DNA from: Apostichopus japonicus
Taxonomy: Eukaryota; Echinodermata; Holothuroidea; Aspidochirotida; Stichopodidae
Assembly: GCF_037975245.1 (NCBI RefSeq)
Contig: NC_092583.1
Coordinates: 14,485,264 to 14,549,263, forward strand
Reading direction: 5' to 3'
Length of the DNA stretch: 64,000 bases
Made by a program: the position numbers and the translations under genes. This document shows, piece by piece, positions 1 to 17,600 of the stretch (positions are counted from its first letter, which is position 1; each line of letters opens with the position of its first letter). The notes under the pieces are model-generated. The model was given only the letters and a program-made list of their open reading frames with translations. It was not told the origin of the DNA and did no database searches.

Positions 1-284
1 TTTTCATAGCAATCGCGGTTTTCAAGATATTGAATAATATCCAACAATATTTGTCCTTTGATTATTGTTTTAAAGTAATTCGTTTGAGACCATAAATTTT
101 GTTTTCTTAATTGAATGTGTGCTAGACTAGTTTGCACAACCAATTTAATCGATTAATGGATAACGGTTAATTATCTCAATAAAAATAATCTAATCAAAAA
201 CAGAGGAATATAGAGCTAATTGTGAGGAAAACAACATAGCATATCATTTGTTTATGCCTGTTGTCACAGATGAACAGAATGTTA
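1..284. other. 3' flank of C4-like gene A
   Basis: AT-rich sequence with no coding signal. It lies just downstream of the stop codon of the minus-strand gene ending at 285, so part of it is probably its 3' untranslated region. A variant poly(A) signal (ATTAAA on the minus strand, 144-149) is present; I saw no canonical AATAAA on that strand. Confidence 0.4.
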
Positions 285-6591
<6,307 letters not shown>

Positions 6592-6981
6592 TTTAAATTC
6601 AGAATTATTGACTTCCAGAAATAGTATCTTTGAAAGAAACGTTTTCGAGAAACGGGAATCCTTCGCAGCGAATGTATAAAGATGTGAAACAAAACTGATG
6701 CGAAAGAAACAAAGATTGTAGCTTTTAAGCTTACTTTGGGGTGCAGGAACTCGCAAGGAATATCCGGCGGTAAACTTGTTGATCAAACATTTCTTGTAAT
6801 GAATCTTTTCAGATCTCGTATAACATCTGATATTGACACGAGAAATCAAAGTCATTTTCTCGTTTTACAGTAAAATGGTTTGCTAAATCGATATGAACTT
6901 TGTAAGTATATCTCTTATTAGCTTGCTACTTCACGGCTCAAGGGTGTATGGTTACTGATAAACAGGAAGCAGTGGAATAGG
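6592..6981 (-). other. 5' flank of gene A
   Basis: Upstream region of the minus-strand gene A. An open frame extends upstream of the chosen start to about 6855 but would add a non-signal N-terminus. No clear TATA box or splice acceptor was identified. It is bounded by the transposon whose TSD starts at 6974. Confidence 0.35.
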
Positions 6982-8261
6982 CATAGGCGCACGGGACCAT
7001 TTCAGTTTGGGGGGCAGAACACTGATCTGTACAGATCAGTGGGGCAGAACTTTTTGTGCCCGAAAGTTCCCGTGACATTACCTAAGCGGAGCGCCACCAT
7101 CGGTTGGCGCGTAGCGTACAAGAAAATTTTTGGCAAACAGTGCCTCTCAGATTGCCGGAAACGGCACTTCTGAGGCCTTGCAAGTTGCATCTAAACATTC
7201 TTTAATTTTTAATCTCACGTTTTAGAAATTTCCACTTCCCCAAAAATATGGTAAATTAGAAGAAGAAAAAAAGGTAACATCACTTTGAAGGGGAAAAATG
7301 GGACAGTATATTTTTTAAGCTCCTATTTAGTTACCTTATTTATTATTTTAACACAGTACTCAGCTACTTCCAGAAAACATACATTGTTCAACGACACGTA
7401 GGCGGGATAATGTCGCTGTGTCGGGTGAGACTGCAATTTGTCTCACAAAAAAGTATAAAATATAACAAAGAATATGATAAACCTTTACTTTTAGGCTCGT
7501 AGGCACCCCCCCCCCCCACCATCCATGAAAAAGACAATGTTTCTTATATACACTCATGTCTGGGATGTCCAGGTCAAGTGCGGCGGAAGCACTTTCAATC
7601 TGGGGGGGGGGGCACCGACATCAAAGGGCACTTTGCAGAAATTCGATTGGACTGATGCAGCCATACCCTTTATAACTCTTATTGTATTATCTTATATCAC
7701 ATCACTCCATCAATGCCCCCCCCCCCCTCAAGGAAAATATGCTTACTAGCACTGCAATATCCAATGCGCAAATTGGGAAACAAAGAACAAGTTTTCTTTT
7801 GAGACAAAATGAGGTGAAATCATGCTAGTTGCTAATGTAGGAATCGTCCGAATTAGAGTTTTTTTCTTGTTAATATCTTAACAAATTTTGTTTCCATTCG
7901 AAATAGCTTTGAGTTTGACCCACAGAAATTCATTAAAAGTCACGGGCTTAGCCAGGATTTGCAAAGTTGTATGCACTACTATCTGAGCGGAGCGCCACCA
8001 TCGGTCGGCGCGGAGCGTACTAGAAAATTTTTGGTTTTACAAACCCCTCAGATGGCCGGAAACGGCCCATCCCGAGTGTTAATTCTGGTTCCATGGCCTC
8101 TTGCTAACTTGAGGTACCTCAATTTTTATGTAGAAAAAGGCACATTTTTAACCTGAGGAAAAGTGGGGGGGGGGGCACGTGTCCCCCGGTTCCGCCACCC
8201 TTGGTCCAGGTATACAATTGACTAGTTAGAAAAAATTGATCGTGCAAAAAGGCGTGGTAGC

Positions 8262-8326
<65 letters not shown>

Positions 8327-8327
8327 A

Positions 8328-8401
<74 letters not shown>

Positions 8402-8529
8402 TATATTTTTTCTCCTCTTAGGCTGCCCGAATTTTCCAGGACTTTTGCCCGAATTTCTTGTCCTCTGGAAATTTGGGGGCAGTCTGCCCCCCCCCCCCTG
8501 CCCCCGCCTCGTACGCCTATGGGAATAGG
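6974..8529. mobile_element. hAT-like non-autonomous element, CATAGGCG family, copy 1 (with TSD)
   Basis: The element proper is 6982-8521 (1540 bp). Ends are CATAGGCGCACGGG at the left and CTCGTACGCCTATG at the right. It is flanked by a perfect 8-bp duplication, GGAATAGG (6974-6981 and 8522-8529), as expected for hAT transposition. The interior carries several poly-G/poly-C tracts (about 7508, 7603, 7713, 8165, 8488), a TA-rich block (8263-8410), and two copies of a hairpin module GCGCCACC...GGCGCG (about 7089 and 7990). A close relative lies at 49832-51436. No transposase frame is visible. Confidence 0.88.
8263..8410. repeat. (TA)n-rich tract inside the hAT-like element
   Basis: TA repeats with occasional TGTATGTAAA and TTTATA interruptions. 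The related element at 49.8 kb has much shorter TA tracts at the equivalent place, so this tract has expanded. Confidence 0.9.
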
Positions 8530-8639
8530 CGGGAAAACCAGGGGAATTGCTGGGATAAAAGTTTTTCCAACCTGCACTTACGTTACTGGAGACGGAGGAG
8601 GGCTAGTATGGCGGACCATTATGGCGGGCCATCAGTCTC

Positions 8640-9010
8640 AAATCGTGGGTAATCGACTTATACCGATTTAAATCGACATATACCAATTTCCTTCGACTTA
8701 TACCAGTTTCCAGCAGCTAAAATTGACTTCTACCGATTTAAATCGACATATGCCAGTTTAATTCGACATATCATCGATTTCAATCGACTATATTCCAATT
8801 TATATCGATGATATGTAAAATAAATCGGTATATGTCAATTTAAATCGACATCTACCAGTTTAAATCGATGATATGTCGAATTAAATCGGTTCAATTACCT
8901 TGGACTTATACCAGTTTCTAGCAACTCAAATTGACCTTTACCTATTTAAATCGACATGTCATCGATTTAGCTCATTAACATATTCCAAATCCCGATTTAT
9001 GTCAATTTAT
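8640..9010. repeat. Imperfect ~21-bp array of ATCGACATATACCAATTTAA-like units, both orientations
   Basis: A run of degenerate 20-24-bp units such as ATCGACTTATACCGATTTAA, ATCGACATATACCAATTTCC and ATCGACATCTACCAGTTTAA, mixed with reverse-oriented forms (AAATCGGTATATGTCAATTT). Because each unit is itself nearly palindromic, the array can pair with itself in many registers. No coding content. Function unknown. Confidence 0.7.
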
Positions 9011-9547
9011 TTTACAATATATGTCAATTTGTGTGTAACTGCTTTAAGTCTTGTTAAAATTTTAGCACATTATTTGACTTTGTAACAAATTTAGGGGCAA
9101 TACTGATTGCCTTTAAACATATGTACGTGTAATGTAGTCCAACATATAATCTTAAATAAGTTGAACTTCCGGGTCGGTAATGTTTACAAGTTTCATGTGT
9201 ATATAGTTGGTATTTAATCCTCATGCAGTCACTATGCTATAGTGTACAAGATCGCTGCTCCCTGTCAGTCTTCATGCTGCTGCCTACACATATTCTCCTT
9301 TGGTACATTACGCACACACTTGAAGTTTACGGCAGAAACGATTACCAGATATTTGGTAGCAGTACATGTAAAATTAGGCCACTTTTGTGTTTCTGGGAAA
9401 CAAATAGTTCGCTAGTTGACTGCACATATTGCTGCTAAGCTGTCCCTTTAATAGCAATGGGCTAGTAATAGTATTGATAGGCCTAGCCAAAAGAGCGCCT
9501 AGCCTAGTACTACTAGTACAGTAGTAGTAGTCAGTAGTAGTACTAAC
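9011..9547. other. Low-copy interval upstream of UBE2F
   Basis: No gene and no strong repeat until a TAG/TAC trinucleotide-rich patch (about 9505-9560). An ACTTCCGGG motif (an ETS-type site, reverse of CCGGAAGT) occurs near 9167. ETS sites are common in housekeeping promoters and the untranslated first exon of UBE2F must lie somewhere upstream of 11510, but nothing here fixes a transcription start. Confidence 0.3.
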
Positions 9548-10163
9548 TTAGTAGTAGTAGCATGGTGGGCTCATAATTGACGCACTTAAGGATTTGATCA
9601 ACGATATCTATCAAGGAAAAATCCAAATCACTCGACTGTATGTGTTTTTCATATGTGTAGTTCCTCAGAAATGTTATGATCTCACAATATTTAAGGTTCT
9701 GTGCTAATGCACCTTACAATTGAGCAGAATTTGACCACAAAATGTCTGCTGTGTCAAGTTCTTTCATACCCCTAAATTGACACATTCGTTGTAAAGCTAA
9801 CTGTAGTGTAGGCCTTAGTATACATCCATTGACTTTAGATGCCGTTTGCTATGCTCTGAGCCTCTAAGCTCAGACTGGTCAGGTTCCAGAGAGCAGTGTT
9901 ATCATATTGAGGTAATGTTGGTTATTTTTAGGGAGTAAGATTTCCAAATGACCAAAAAATGTGCAAAACTGGTGGGAGGGTGTTAAACGCTTAAAAAATA
10001 CCACAATTTGGTCAGCAAATAGCTGAAGTGGATTCAAACTCATGAAATATGTCATTCTGCTTGACTGCAAAAAGTTTAGGTGGCCTGCTGCATCGTTGCT
10101 AGTAATAATTGAAGGTGCGTCAATTACGGGGGTGCGTCAATTATGAAGCCTTTACTATACTAA
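9548..10163. mobile_element. MITE-like element with ATAATTGACGCAC terminal repeats
   Basis: The left end reads TTAGTAGTAGTAG, CATGGTGGGCT, CATAATTGACGCAC. The right end, read inward on the other strand, is TTAGTATAGTAAAGGCTTC followed by ATAATTGACGCAC, and it carries a second GGTGCGTCAATTAC just inside. About 615 bp with no coding frame. A fragment of its left end recurs inverted at about 30730-30865. No clear TSD was found, so the outer boundaries are approximate. Confidence 0.65.
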
Positions 10164-10624
10164 CGTTCATTAGGTTAGCGAGCCTCTGGGTCTTACTAGG
10201 CTAGGTAGTGTGATTTGGAAATGCAAGCCAAGCCTATGACAGTTTGGCAATACAAATATTTGTTTGTCAGATCATTACTGTCCACGGTCAGATTTAGCTG
10301 AAGTCATGGCAACAGCTCATGTGAAAGATGTTATTGCTTTGAAATCTATGCTCAGTCTGGGTATTGTAAACTGAAGATACTTCCAGATGGTGACCATATC
10401 ATTGATAGATTTGTAGGATAGGTTACTCTACTTTAAAAATCTACTCAATGGGGCCATGAATAGCTATTTAGAATTTTGGACAGAAAAAAAGGAATTATTA
10501 GTATTTGGCTTGATTTGCAGAGTTCAAACAGAGCTTCTCCTAGATCTTGAATATTACTGTTACAATGTTGAAATTTTGAAATCTGTCTTGGTCCTAGACT
10601 TAGTGTAAAATGCCCAGGCATCAA

Positions 10625-11117
10625 GAGTAGGATGGTGACTTCGAAGTTCGGCCACTTAAGACTTAAAACACCCCAAAACTAAATCTTCTGGTCTAAATCA
10701 CCAGAAAATATACTTCATATGGTGGGAGAATTGTGTTTTAGTACGATACACGGCCAAACTTTCTTTCCTGCAAACTGTTTTCACGTTGTTTTCCAAGAAA
10801 ATTCTTCGTGATTGTGGAACTGGTATTTCTTTGCTAGAGTATTGCGAAGTTCGGACACGCAACCTACAGTGTGGCGCTGGTAAAAATTGGTGGCGTAGTT
10901 GCTCTTTCAGTAATTATAACAGACTTCATAGATCTTCGTTACAAATATGTAAGTAATTTCTTGCACACGGGTCATTTTGGAGAGAAAATAACTGTAGCTT
11001 CGTACTTTTTGGTGAAATTTGGCTCTTCCTGTAGGTTTTCATGGTGAAAATCGTGTATTTCTTAGGGTGCCCGAACTTCGCAGTATGGCGAACTTCGCAA
11101 TACTGACTATACTATTA
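10625..11117. mobile_element. MITE-like element with GCGAAGTTCG terminal repeats
   Basis: Left-end motif GACTTCGAAGTTCGGCCACTTAAG (key core GAAGTTCGG, about 10638) and an inner TATTGCGAAGTTCGGACAC (about 10840). The right end has two inverted copies, GCCCGAACTTCGCAG and GGCGAACTTCGCAATAC (11068-11103), then ACTATACTA. The layout parallels the element at 9548-10163: GTAGxATGGTG before and CACTTAAG after the left motif, a doubled motif and ACTATACTA at the right. Boundaries are approximate. Confidence 0.5.
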
Positions 11118-11511
11118 AGCCAAGGTACACTACAGTTTAGTCAGTGTCAAACCTATCATAAATTATGTTATGTTTTAATGAACTTTTCAAAATTACACAT
11201 AATTCTGTAAGCTTGTCTTGCATGACTTTCCTTAAATGTCCTAAATACGTTAGTCCATTCGAAGATTACAGAAAAGGTGATTTTCCCTCGAAAAAAAAAA
11301 CTGCAATATGCAGCTGCTAAAGGGCAGACTCCACAATGTGTGTGGTAGCTTGGTTTTCCCTCTTATCGGTGAATCATTGATTCATGCAGTGAAGGTGACA
11401 CTCCCCATGGCCAAGTCAGTATACATATAGCCCAAGGAATATTGCAACATGTAAATGATTGCTGAGCCGAGGTCCGTCTTTCTTTAAGTACTGTCTTTTC
11501 TTGGTACAGAC

Positions 11512-11662
11512 ATGTTGACTCTTTCAAAGAAACTCCGGGAAGATGCTAGTCATGCCCAACCATCGTCGCAACAGAGAGAAAACACCAACAATGGAAAACG
11601 TGCATCCATCAGAGACAAACTCTTAGTAAAAGAAATCCCGGAGATGGAAGCCAACCTTCCAG
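11512..11662 (+). CDS. UBE2F: UBE2F coding exon 1
   Basis: Begins two bases after an acceptor AG (11508-11509) and ends at CCAG|GTGATT, leaving one base. Encodes the E1-docking N-terminus and the Ser/Gln/Asn-rich linker through EMEANLPG. Confidence 0.95.
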
Positions 11663-14600
11663 GTGATTAATTCTGTGTTTTGTTTGAAAGTACGGTACCT
11701 AGTATTAAGGGTGATTACATTAATTCTTAGCCAAATGTGAGGGGTTGGGGGGAGGGGGGGTTACTAGGAAGGGCTAGTTGGACTACCCCAATTTGGAGGA
11801 TGGAACGCAGGAATAATATGTTCAGGTAGGGTAAAGAAACATTCATCTCAGTACCGTCACCATGGTTTCAAGTGTTTGGGAATGCGGTATAAAGCAAAAG
11901 TACCTAACATGACTGAACTGGTTGTGTGCGAAACTTGCCCACCGCTCTAACTCTTTGCCCCCATCAGCCCTCCCCCCCCTTGAAAATGTCTGGTTACGCC
12001 ACTGTCAGTGGTCTAGTCTAGTCTAAAGAAAAGTTGTACATTTGTTGGGGTTGTGTTAGATGGTTTGACCTTTATTCACAATATTTGTTGTCATTATGGC
12101 AGTTTAAGAGTGGCACCTGATATCAGTTTACTCTGAGAGCTTTAGTTTATGTACAGCACTGCTAGCAGATGTTGCCATTCACTCTTGAGGATTTAAGTAC
12201 AATGCAATAGCTTATTTTAAAGTATAGCTTGCAGTATCTAAATATGTGATTCTTTTCACCCTTTCCCCTCCCCCCTTTCTCCTCAGATACCATGTCCTGT
12301 TATAGAAGTTTTTCAGAAGTTCATATGTTCATTGTTGTCATCTCACAACTATTGATTTAAAATTGATTTAAAACCCCAAAATAAGAGTGTCCATAACAGA
12401 GCTGTCAACAATGGGAACTAAACAACATCTTAAAGGATTTCAGACAATTATAGTTAGTATCAGAGCACAGCTTGAGGTATTAACAATGTCATCCTCCTCA
12501 ACCCCCCCCCCCTTCCCCCACTCATCTTCCTGTCCATGCCTGTTGGTATAAATGCAGCATAAGTTGCTTATTAAAGTAAAAAATTTGACCCGCAGAAGTA
12601 CAATGTGACATACAGTGTGATCATTTTAGAGCCAAATCCCTGTCCTTTCCATGTTTCATTCCTTCAGTCTCCATTTAAAAAGGTCATCAGTATCAACCCT
12701 GGGGGCCCACCCCTGTCTCCCCCCCCCCTGTCCCGACAGCCTCACATTATGCTTGACTTAGAGAGTGAGTTTTCTTCTCACTCATTTACAAACTTTAAGG
12801 AGTGTTTTAAATCAGGCATGAGCTTATTCCGCGAATTGGCCAAATATCCGTGATTTCTTTTCTACTTCGGAGACAAAAACTATTATCCTAACACACTGTA
12901 GCATACGCAAACTGGAGCCTACAGTATACCGCAATTTTTGCAAAATTCCGTGATTTTTTTAACCCCAGGCCCATCCCTGTTAAATGTATCCATTCAGGCA
13001 TTTTAAAAGGCCTGGAATCAATAACTTGTCAAACTGAACACCCCTTTAATATCTGATACTCTGGGTGTAAGTCAGAGTGTTAAAAAGGCCGCAAATGTAC
13101 TTTTGAAAGAGGTTTACAAGCTTTTGCATATTGAATGTTGGGGGAGCTACAGTAATATTAATGTATCTTTAACATGTTCTGTTTTTCTGTATATTTTTCT
13201 GTTTGTTATGTAGGTACCTGCAGAGTGGAGTTTGATGATTCGGATCAGCTTAGTCTATTCAGGCTTACCATATCTCCCGATGAGGGATACTGGAAAGGTG
13301 GAAAGTTTGTCTTCAATGTCATTGTGCCAGATGAATACAACATGGTGGTGAGATATAGCCTCATTTTGGGTTAAATTAGGAACCTAATATCATTTCTTCT
13401 GATGTCAACTGGTGGAAATATTTAAAAGTTCCTAACCAAAAGTGGAATGTGATAAGCAGTTGAGAATGCCTGGTCGATTGCTAAATATTATGTGATAAAA
13501 AGGTCACTTTGTTTGGTTAATTGTGAAAAAGTAATTTAAGGTATTTTTGGGGTAAAATATGTCAATGGTGTTGATACTGAAATAAATGCCACCTATATGG
13601 TCATGCAAAAACAACTTCAATTGTATATAATCTGCATTTGCAAAACCCCATCGCCTTTACAGAAAATAAAAATTGTAAGAAATAAAAAAACAGTTAAAAA
13701 GAGAAATTGGCTCGATGATGTGATCAAGTCTTCAGCCTGGTGTAGGAAAGTACAGTTAATCTATGATATCTCCCAAGTGGAAAAGATTCTTCCTAGCTGT
13801 TTCGGGGAAGATGTGTTCGTAACAGTTACCTCTATCACACAGATGAATAATGAATGATGATCGGGTTGTGTGTTTTCTTTAGTACTTTTTTTCGGTGTTG
13901 AAAAAAGCTGGAAAATTTCATTCACAAGTCCTTTTATACGAAAGTGTCTCAAAAGAGGAAATAAAAGAAAGGCCAACCATTCTTTGGTAAAGTTGAGTTA
14001 AAACAGTAAACAATCTTCAGCCTCGTCTGTGAAGGAACATTTATTTCTGTGTTCCCCCATGTGGAATAAGTCCCCCTGTGGAATAAGATTTTTCTTCAGT
14101 TTTGGGGGAATATTGTTTATGGGCAGTCATCTTTATCACATCGACCAATCATGATGGTTGTGTGTTTGTGTAAAGTAACTACGAAGGAGGTCATCACCCC
14201 CTGTCTAGTATATCTCACTTCCTATATTTGTTTTGATTACATTCATTGAATTTTCCTCTAACCAGTATCAACAACAGGACATGAAAGGAACATATTAAGC
14301 ATTCCTTGTGGTGTAAAGTACAGTAACTATCGAAAGATCATCACCCCCCCCCCCTTGTCTAGTATATTGCACTTCCTTTATTTTGTTTCGATAACTTTCA
14401 TGGAATTTTCCTCTAACCAGTATCAACAACAGGTCATTAAAGGAACATATTCAGCATTCCTTATCCTAAACAAATATCCCTTGTAAAAATGTTATTTGAC
14501 ATCAGAGTAATCTACTTGTAAGGCACTTCTCAGTTAAGTGAACTACACAGTCTGTGGTGCTATACTGTGTTTCCAGACACTTTGAGAGATCAGCGTACTT

Positions 14601-17600
14601 TCAGCACCAAACTAAAAGTTCTATTCATACCCCCCACCCCGCCCCCACCCCCCCACCTTCTGTAAGAAATTTAGCATATTATTTGATTGGCCAATGAAAC
14701 CTTACAGCTAAAACCTAGCATACTAAAAAAAAAGCCTTATTTCTTTCTTAACAGTCAAACACAATGACCTACATGTCTAAACTTGAAAAAAATATTTGCA
14801 AAATGTGTGCCAAGCTCACCCACAGTGATGTCAGATAGCAGCAATGCTCACCTCAAAATTCACATGCATACACTTTGTAATGGTTAAGTTTATTACTCGG
14901 TAAGTATCATATGTAAAGTCTCCAAATGTTTCAGATTTATTGATGATTTCATAATGATTTGAATTATATCACTTCAAATAATGTAACTATAATATAACTA
15001 AATGTGTCCGAAAAGCCTTGGTTTTTTCTTTCTCGTTTGTGCAGCCTCCAACGGTAACTTGCAGCACAAGGCTTTGGCATCCTAACATAACAGAAGACGG
15101 AAAAATTTGCCTTAGGTAAAGTAATATATATGAAGCATGCTACATGAATACTAACATACTGTACCTAACTAATTCAAAATGCTCTTATATTTGCATGTAA
15201 AAAGATTCCTGATAATGTTAGGTTAAGTTGTACAGTTTTGTATGCAAATCCTGGTCTGATAGTCAGAACGAAAATGCATGCAGGAGCCGTGCAGAGCAAA
15301 TCCTGGTCATTCTGTATTGTACAGTTTTGTATGCAAACACCTGGTCATTTTGTTTTGTACAGTTTTGTTTGCAAATCCTAGTCATTTTGTATTCTACAGT
15401 TTCGTGTGCAAATCCTGGTCATTTTGGATTGTACAGTTTTGTGTGCAAATCCTGGTCATTCTGTATTGTACAGTTTTGTGTGCAAATCCTGGTCATTCTG
15501 TATTGTAGAGTTTTGTATGCAAATCCTAGTCATTCTGTATTGTACAGATTTGTGTGTAAATCCTAGTCATTCTGTATTGTGCAGTTTTGTGTGCATATCC
15601 TGGTCATTCTGTATTGTTTTGAATGCAAACTCCTGATCATTCTGTATTGTACAGTTTTGTGTGCAAATCCTGGTCATTTTGGATTGTACAGTTTTGTATG
15701 CAAAATCCTGGTCATTCTGTATTGTACAGTTTTGTATGCAAACTCCTGGTCGTTCTGTATTGTACAGTTTTGTGTGCAAATCCTGGTCATTCTGTATTGT
15801 ACAGTTTTGTATGCAAACTCCTGATCATTCTGTAATGTACATTTTGTATGCAAATCCTGGTCATTCTGTATTGTACAGTTTTGTATGCAAACTCCTGGTC
15901 ATTCTGTATTGTGCAGTTTTGTGTGCAAATCCTGGTCATACTGTATTGTACAGTTTTGTATGCAAACTCCTGGTCATTCTGTATTGTACAGTTTTGTATG
16001 CAAACTCCTGGTCATTCTGTATTGTACAGTTTTGTGTGCAAATCCTGGTCATACTGTATTGTACAGTTTTGTGTGCAAATCCTGGTCATACTGTATTGTA
16101 CAGTTTTGTATGCAAACTCCTGGTCATTCTGTATTGTACAGTTTTGTATGCAAACTCCTGGTCATTCTGTATTGTACAGTTTTGTATGCAAACTCCTGAT
16201 CATTCTGTATTGTACAGTTTTGTATGCAAATCCTGGTCATTCTGTATTGTACAGCTTTGTGTGTAAATCCTAGTTGTTCTGTATTGTACAGTTTTGTGTG
16301 CAAATCCTGGCCATTCTGTATTGAACAGTTTTGTGTGCAAACTCGTAGTCATTCTGTATTGTGCAGTTTTGTATGCAAACTTGTAGTCATTCTGTATCGC
16401 ACAGTTTTGTATGCAAACTCCTGGTCATTCTGTATTGTACAGTTTTGTGTGTGAATCCTTGTCATTCTGTATTGTGCAGTTTTGTATGCAAACTCGTAGT
16501 CATTCTGTATCGCACAGTTTTGTATGCAATCTCCTAGTCATACTGTATTGTACAGTTTTGTATGCAAACTCCTGGTCATTCTGTATTGTACAGTTTTGTG
16601 TGTGAATCCTTGTCATTCTGTATTGTACAGTTTTGTGTGCAAATCCTTGTCATTCTGTATTGTGCAGTTTTGTGTGCAAATCCTGGTCATTTTGGATTGT
16701 CCAAAATCCTAGTCATTTTGCATTATACAGTTTTGTATGCAAATCCTGGTCATTCTGTATTGTACAGTTTTGTATGCAAACTCCTGGTCAATCTGTATTG
16801 TACAGTTTTGTATGCAAACTCCTGGTCAATCTGTATTGTAGTTTTGTATGCAAATCCTGGTCATTCTGTGCAACACAGTTACGGATGCAAATCTTGTCCA
16901 CTGTGTATTTTACACTTTTGTATGCAAAATGTTTAGTAACTTTATCTTTCCTTTCAGAGAATAGTTTAAATACTACCAGATTGTTGTAAATTGCTTTAAT
17001 TGACATCTTTATGATGGCGAAACCTAAACCATTCTTTAATAGCATATAAATCATCATCTAGCAGCTTTTTAAGTTGTGGTTTGTATATTTTCCTCACAGA
17101 TTTTCAGTACTATTTAAGATATCCATCAGAATGCTTTTCGTAAGTTTAAATAACTTTAAATCGTTTCAGATTATGAGAGTTCATACTTTAAAATAAAAAA
17201 AATTTCCATTTGCTTTTGAAAAGCATGTGGGTGGCTTAATGTTTAAATCTGATAGCACCTGTGATAACATGCTCGTCAATGAGACTCTGGTGACAAAGCA
17301 AGTAGGGAGTATTGAGCTCATCAATTGTGACCTCATTCTGTTAATAAGTTCAGATTCATTTTTGAAATCACAATCCTTGACAATGTTAGAATTTGACTAG
17401 GCTGGAGTTTCAAAAGCTTTCATTATGCCCAACAAAATCAGTTTTACCTAGGAATCCATATATGGCAATGAGAAAATTGTCTGTATGAATGTTTCAAGAT
17501 GGTAAAAGCTAACCAAAATGACTTGTGATTTACTTGCAGCTTACTGCGTGAGCACTCCATTGATGGCACGGGATGGGCTCCAACAAGAAAACTCAAGGAT

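Noticed and set aside
11742-12004. Complete CAGTGGCGTAG-type hAT element in UBE2F intron 1
   Set aside because: Only a right-end-like GGTTACGCCACTG was found; no left end or TSD.
15228-16989. Multiple overlapping open frames encoding Cys/Val/Leu-rich repeats
   Set aside because: They are translations of the 37-38-bp minisatellite in a UBE2F intron; the frame shifts with unit length and no start, signal or splice context supports a protein.
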